Source: an uncultured Lachnospiraceae bacterium (GTDB taxonomy: Bacteria; Bacillota; Clostridia; Lachnospirales; Lachnospiraceae). From it: 6,797 nt of DNA. The stretch is from positions 1 to 6,797 of the forward strand of contig CATYEA010000104.1 in assembly GCA_958405355.1 (NCBI GenBank), in the 5' to 3' direction. Positions 5,566 to 6,797 of this stretch are shown here, piece after piece. Every line of letters begins with the position of its first letter. The stretch's first letter is position 1. The notes under the pieces were generated by a model that saw nothing but the letters and a program-made list of their open reading frames with translations, had not been told where the DNA came from and did not search any database. The position numbers and the translations under genes were made by a program.

Positions 5566-6797
5566 ATGGCAGACACACAGAAAATCCCTTACAAAATTTA
5601 TCTTGAAGAGAAGGAGATACCAACACAATGGTATAATGTCCGTGCGGATATGAAAAATAAGCCGGCACCGCTTTTGAATCCGGGCACATTGCAGCCGATG
5701 ACAGCCGAAGAGCTGGGCGGCGTATTTTGCGAAGAACTGGTAAAACAGGAGCTTGATAACACAACGGCTTATATCGATATTCCTCAGGAAATTCAGGATT
5801 TTTATAAAATGTATCGTCCGTCACCGCTGGTACGTGCTTATTTCCTGGAAAAAGCGCTGGATACACCGGCAAAAATTTATTACAAATTTGAAGGAAACAA
5901 TACATCCGGAAGCCATAAGCTGAATTCGGCCATTGCCCAGGCTTATTATGCAAAGAAACAGGGCTTAAAAGGTGTAACTACAGAAACGGGAGCAGGACAG
6001 TGGGGAACCGCCCTTTCCATGGCTTGTGCCTACTTTGATTTGGATTGTAAAGTTTATATGGTAAAATGCTCCTATGAGCAGAAACCGTTCCGCCGTGAAG
6101 TTATGCGGACCTATGGCGCCAATGTAACGCCATCCCCGTCGGAAACAACTAACGTAGGACGTAAGATTCTGGCCGAGCATCCGGGAACCACAGGCAGCCT
6201 TGGCTGTGCGATTTCCGAGGCGGTTGAAGAGGCTGTAACAAATGAAGGTTATCGTTATGTTCTTGGTTCCGTTTTGAATCAGGTACTTCTTCATCAGTCC
6301 ATCATTGGTCTGGAAACAAAAGCAGCTCTGGACAAATATGGCGTTCAGCCGGATATCATCATCGGCTGTGCCGGCGGCGGCTCCAACCTGGGCGGTCTGA
6401 TTTCTCCATTTATGGGAGAAAAACTCAGAGGTGAAAAGGATTACCGGATTATCGCCGTAGAACCGGCCAGCTGCCCAAGCTTTACCCGCGGTAAATATGC
6501 ATATGACTTCTGTGATACGGGAATGATTTGTCCGCTGGCTAAGATGTACACTTTGGGAAGCGGTTTCATTCCGTCTCCAAACCATGCCGGAGGCTTAAGA
6601 TATCATGGAATGAGCTCCATTCTTTCCCAGTTATATGATGACAAATTAATGGAAGCCGTATCTGTTGAACAGACGGCTGTATTCGAAGCCGCTACTCAGT
6701 TTGCACGGATTGAGGGTATACTTCCGGCACCGGAGAGCAGCCACGCGATTCGGGTAGCTATGGATGAAGCTCTTAAATGCAAAGAAACCGGCGAAGA
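5566..6797 (+). CDS. trpB2: TrpB2-type tryptophan synthase beta chain (3' end outside window)
   Basis: PLP enzyme that joins indole and L-serine to L-tryptophan. About 410 codons are present with no stop; the family is usually about 450 residues, so only a short C-terminal part is missing. The N-terminus (PTQWYNVRADM and LNPGTLQPM, about 19-45) is the TrpB2 form. The PLP lysine is K118 in GSHKLN, where TrpB1 has GAHKIN. The catalytic glutamate is E140 in ETGAGQWG, with W in place of the TrpB1 H. The phosphate-binding loop is GGGSN (270-274). AAGGAAGG (5551-5558) is the ribosome site. The gene is controlled by the Trp T-box. No trpA is visible. TrpB2 proteins lack the usual TrpA contact region and are thought to work alone, recovering free indole; that role is inferred here. 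Confidence 0.95.
   Translation, partial: MADTQKIPYKIYLEEKEIPTQWYNVRADMKNKPAPLLNPGTLQPMTAEELGGVFCEELVKQELDNTTAYIDIPQEIQDFYKMYRPSPLVRAYFLEKALDTPAKIYYKFEGNNTSGSHKLNSAIAQAYYAKKQGLKGVTTETGAGQWGTALSMACAYFDLDCKVYMVKCSYEQKPFRREVMRTYGANVTPSPSETTNVGRKILAEHPGTTGSLGCAISEAVEEAVTNEGYRYVLGSVLNQVLLHQSIIGLETKAALDKYGVQPDIIIGCAGGGSNLGGLISPFMGEKLRGEKDYRIIAVEPASCPSFTRGKYAYDFCDTGMICPLAKMYTLGSGFIPSPNHAGGLRYHGMSSILSQLYDDKLMEAVSVEQTAVFEAATQFARIEGILPAPESSHAIRVAMDEALKCKETGE

Noticed and set aside
5249..5953. Minus-strand open frame of 234 codons
   Set aside because: It lies across the T-box leader and the start of trpB2; the protein resembles nothing I know and the + strand features explain the sequence.
5965..6585. 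Minus-strand open frame of 206 codons
   Set aside because: It is antisense to the well-conserved trpB2 coding sequence, with no ribosome site or recognisable domain.

Overview
The window looks like chromosome of a strictly anaerobic Firmicute, most likely class Clostridia and probably Lachnospiraceae. The support is strong GGAGG-type ribosome sites, consensus sigma-A promoters, a T-box leader, an oxygen-sensitive [FeFe]-hydrogenase maturase (HydE), a NadA quinolinate synthase, and a clostridial rhodanese-TtcA fusion. The genus is not identifiable from what I can see. All genes lie on the + strand; the last one runs off the window.

Layout: (1) 31-1206, a PatB/MalY-type PLP-dependent C-S lyase (cystathionine beta-lyase class). 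(2) 1207-1389, a 183-base intergenic region with a near-consensus promoter (TTGACA-17-TAAAAT), a perfect 7-bp inverted repeat lying over the -10 and predicted start site, and a large two-tier hairpin in the predicted nadA leader. (3) 1390-4547, a compact run of three iron-sulfur/sulfur genes: nadA, a rhodanese domain fused to a TtcA-like PP-loop ATPase with many extra cysteines, and hydE. The last two overlap by 35 bases. nadB and nadC, the usual partners of nadA, and hydF and hydG, the partners of hydE, are not in the window. (4) 4562-5225, an AT-richer type II toxin-antitoxin pair (RelB/DinJ-type antitoxin and RelE/ParE-type toxin, 11-base overlap) with its own promoter and a probable operator. 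(5) 5235-5565, a consensus promoter and a complete T-box leader with a UGG (Trp) specifier, a UGGC T-box bulge and an intrinsic terminator. It controls (6) 5566 to the end, a TrpB2-type tryptophan synthase beta chain lacking its last part.

How they could work together: uncharged tRNA-Trp should raise trpB2 expression by antitermination, letting the cell make tryptophan from indole and serine. The nadA block brings together an NAD-precursor [4Fe-4S] enzyme, a sulfur-transfer protein and a radical-SAM metallocluster maturase, with a C-S lyase immediately upstream. A shared theme of cysteine sulfur and Fe-S chemistry is suggestive, but it is my inference. The items most worth a second look are the unexplained nadA leader structure, the non-canonical rhodanese-TtcA protein next to orphan hydE, and the Trp T-box on a trpB2 gene. 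I found no RNA genes for tRNA or rRNA, no CRISPR array and no insertion sequence.
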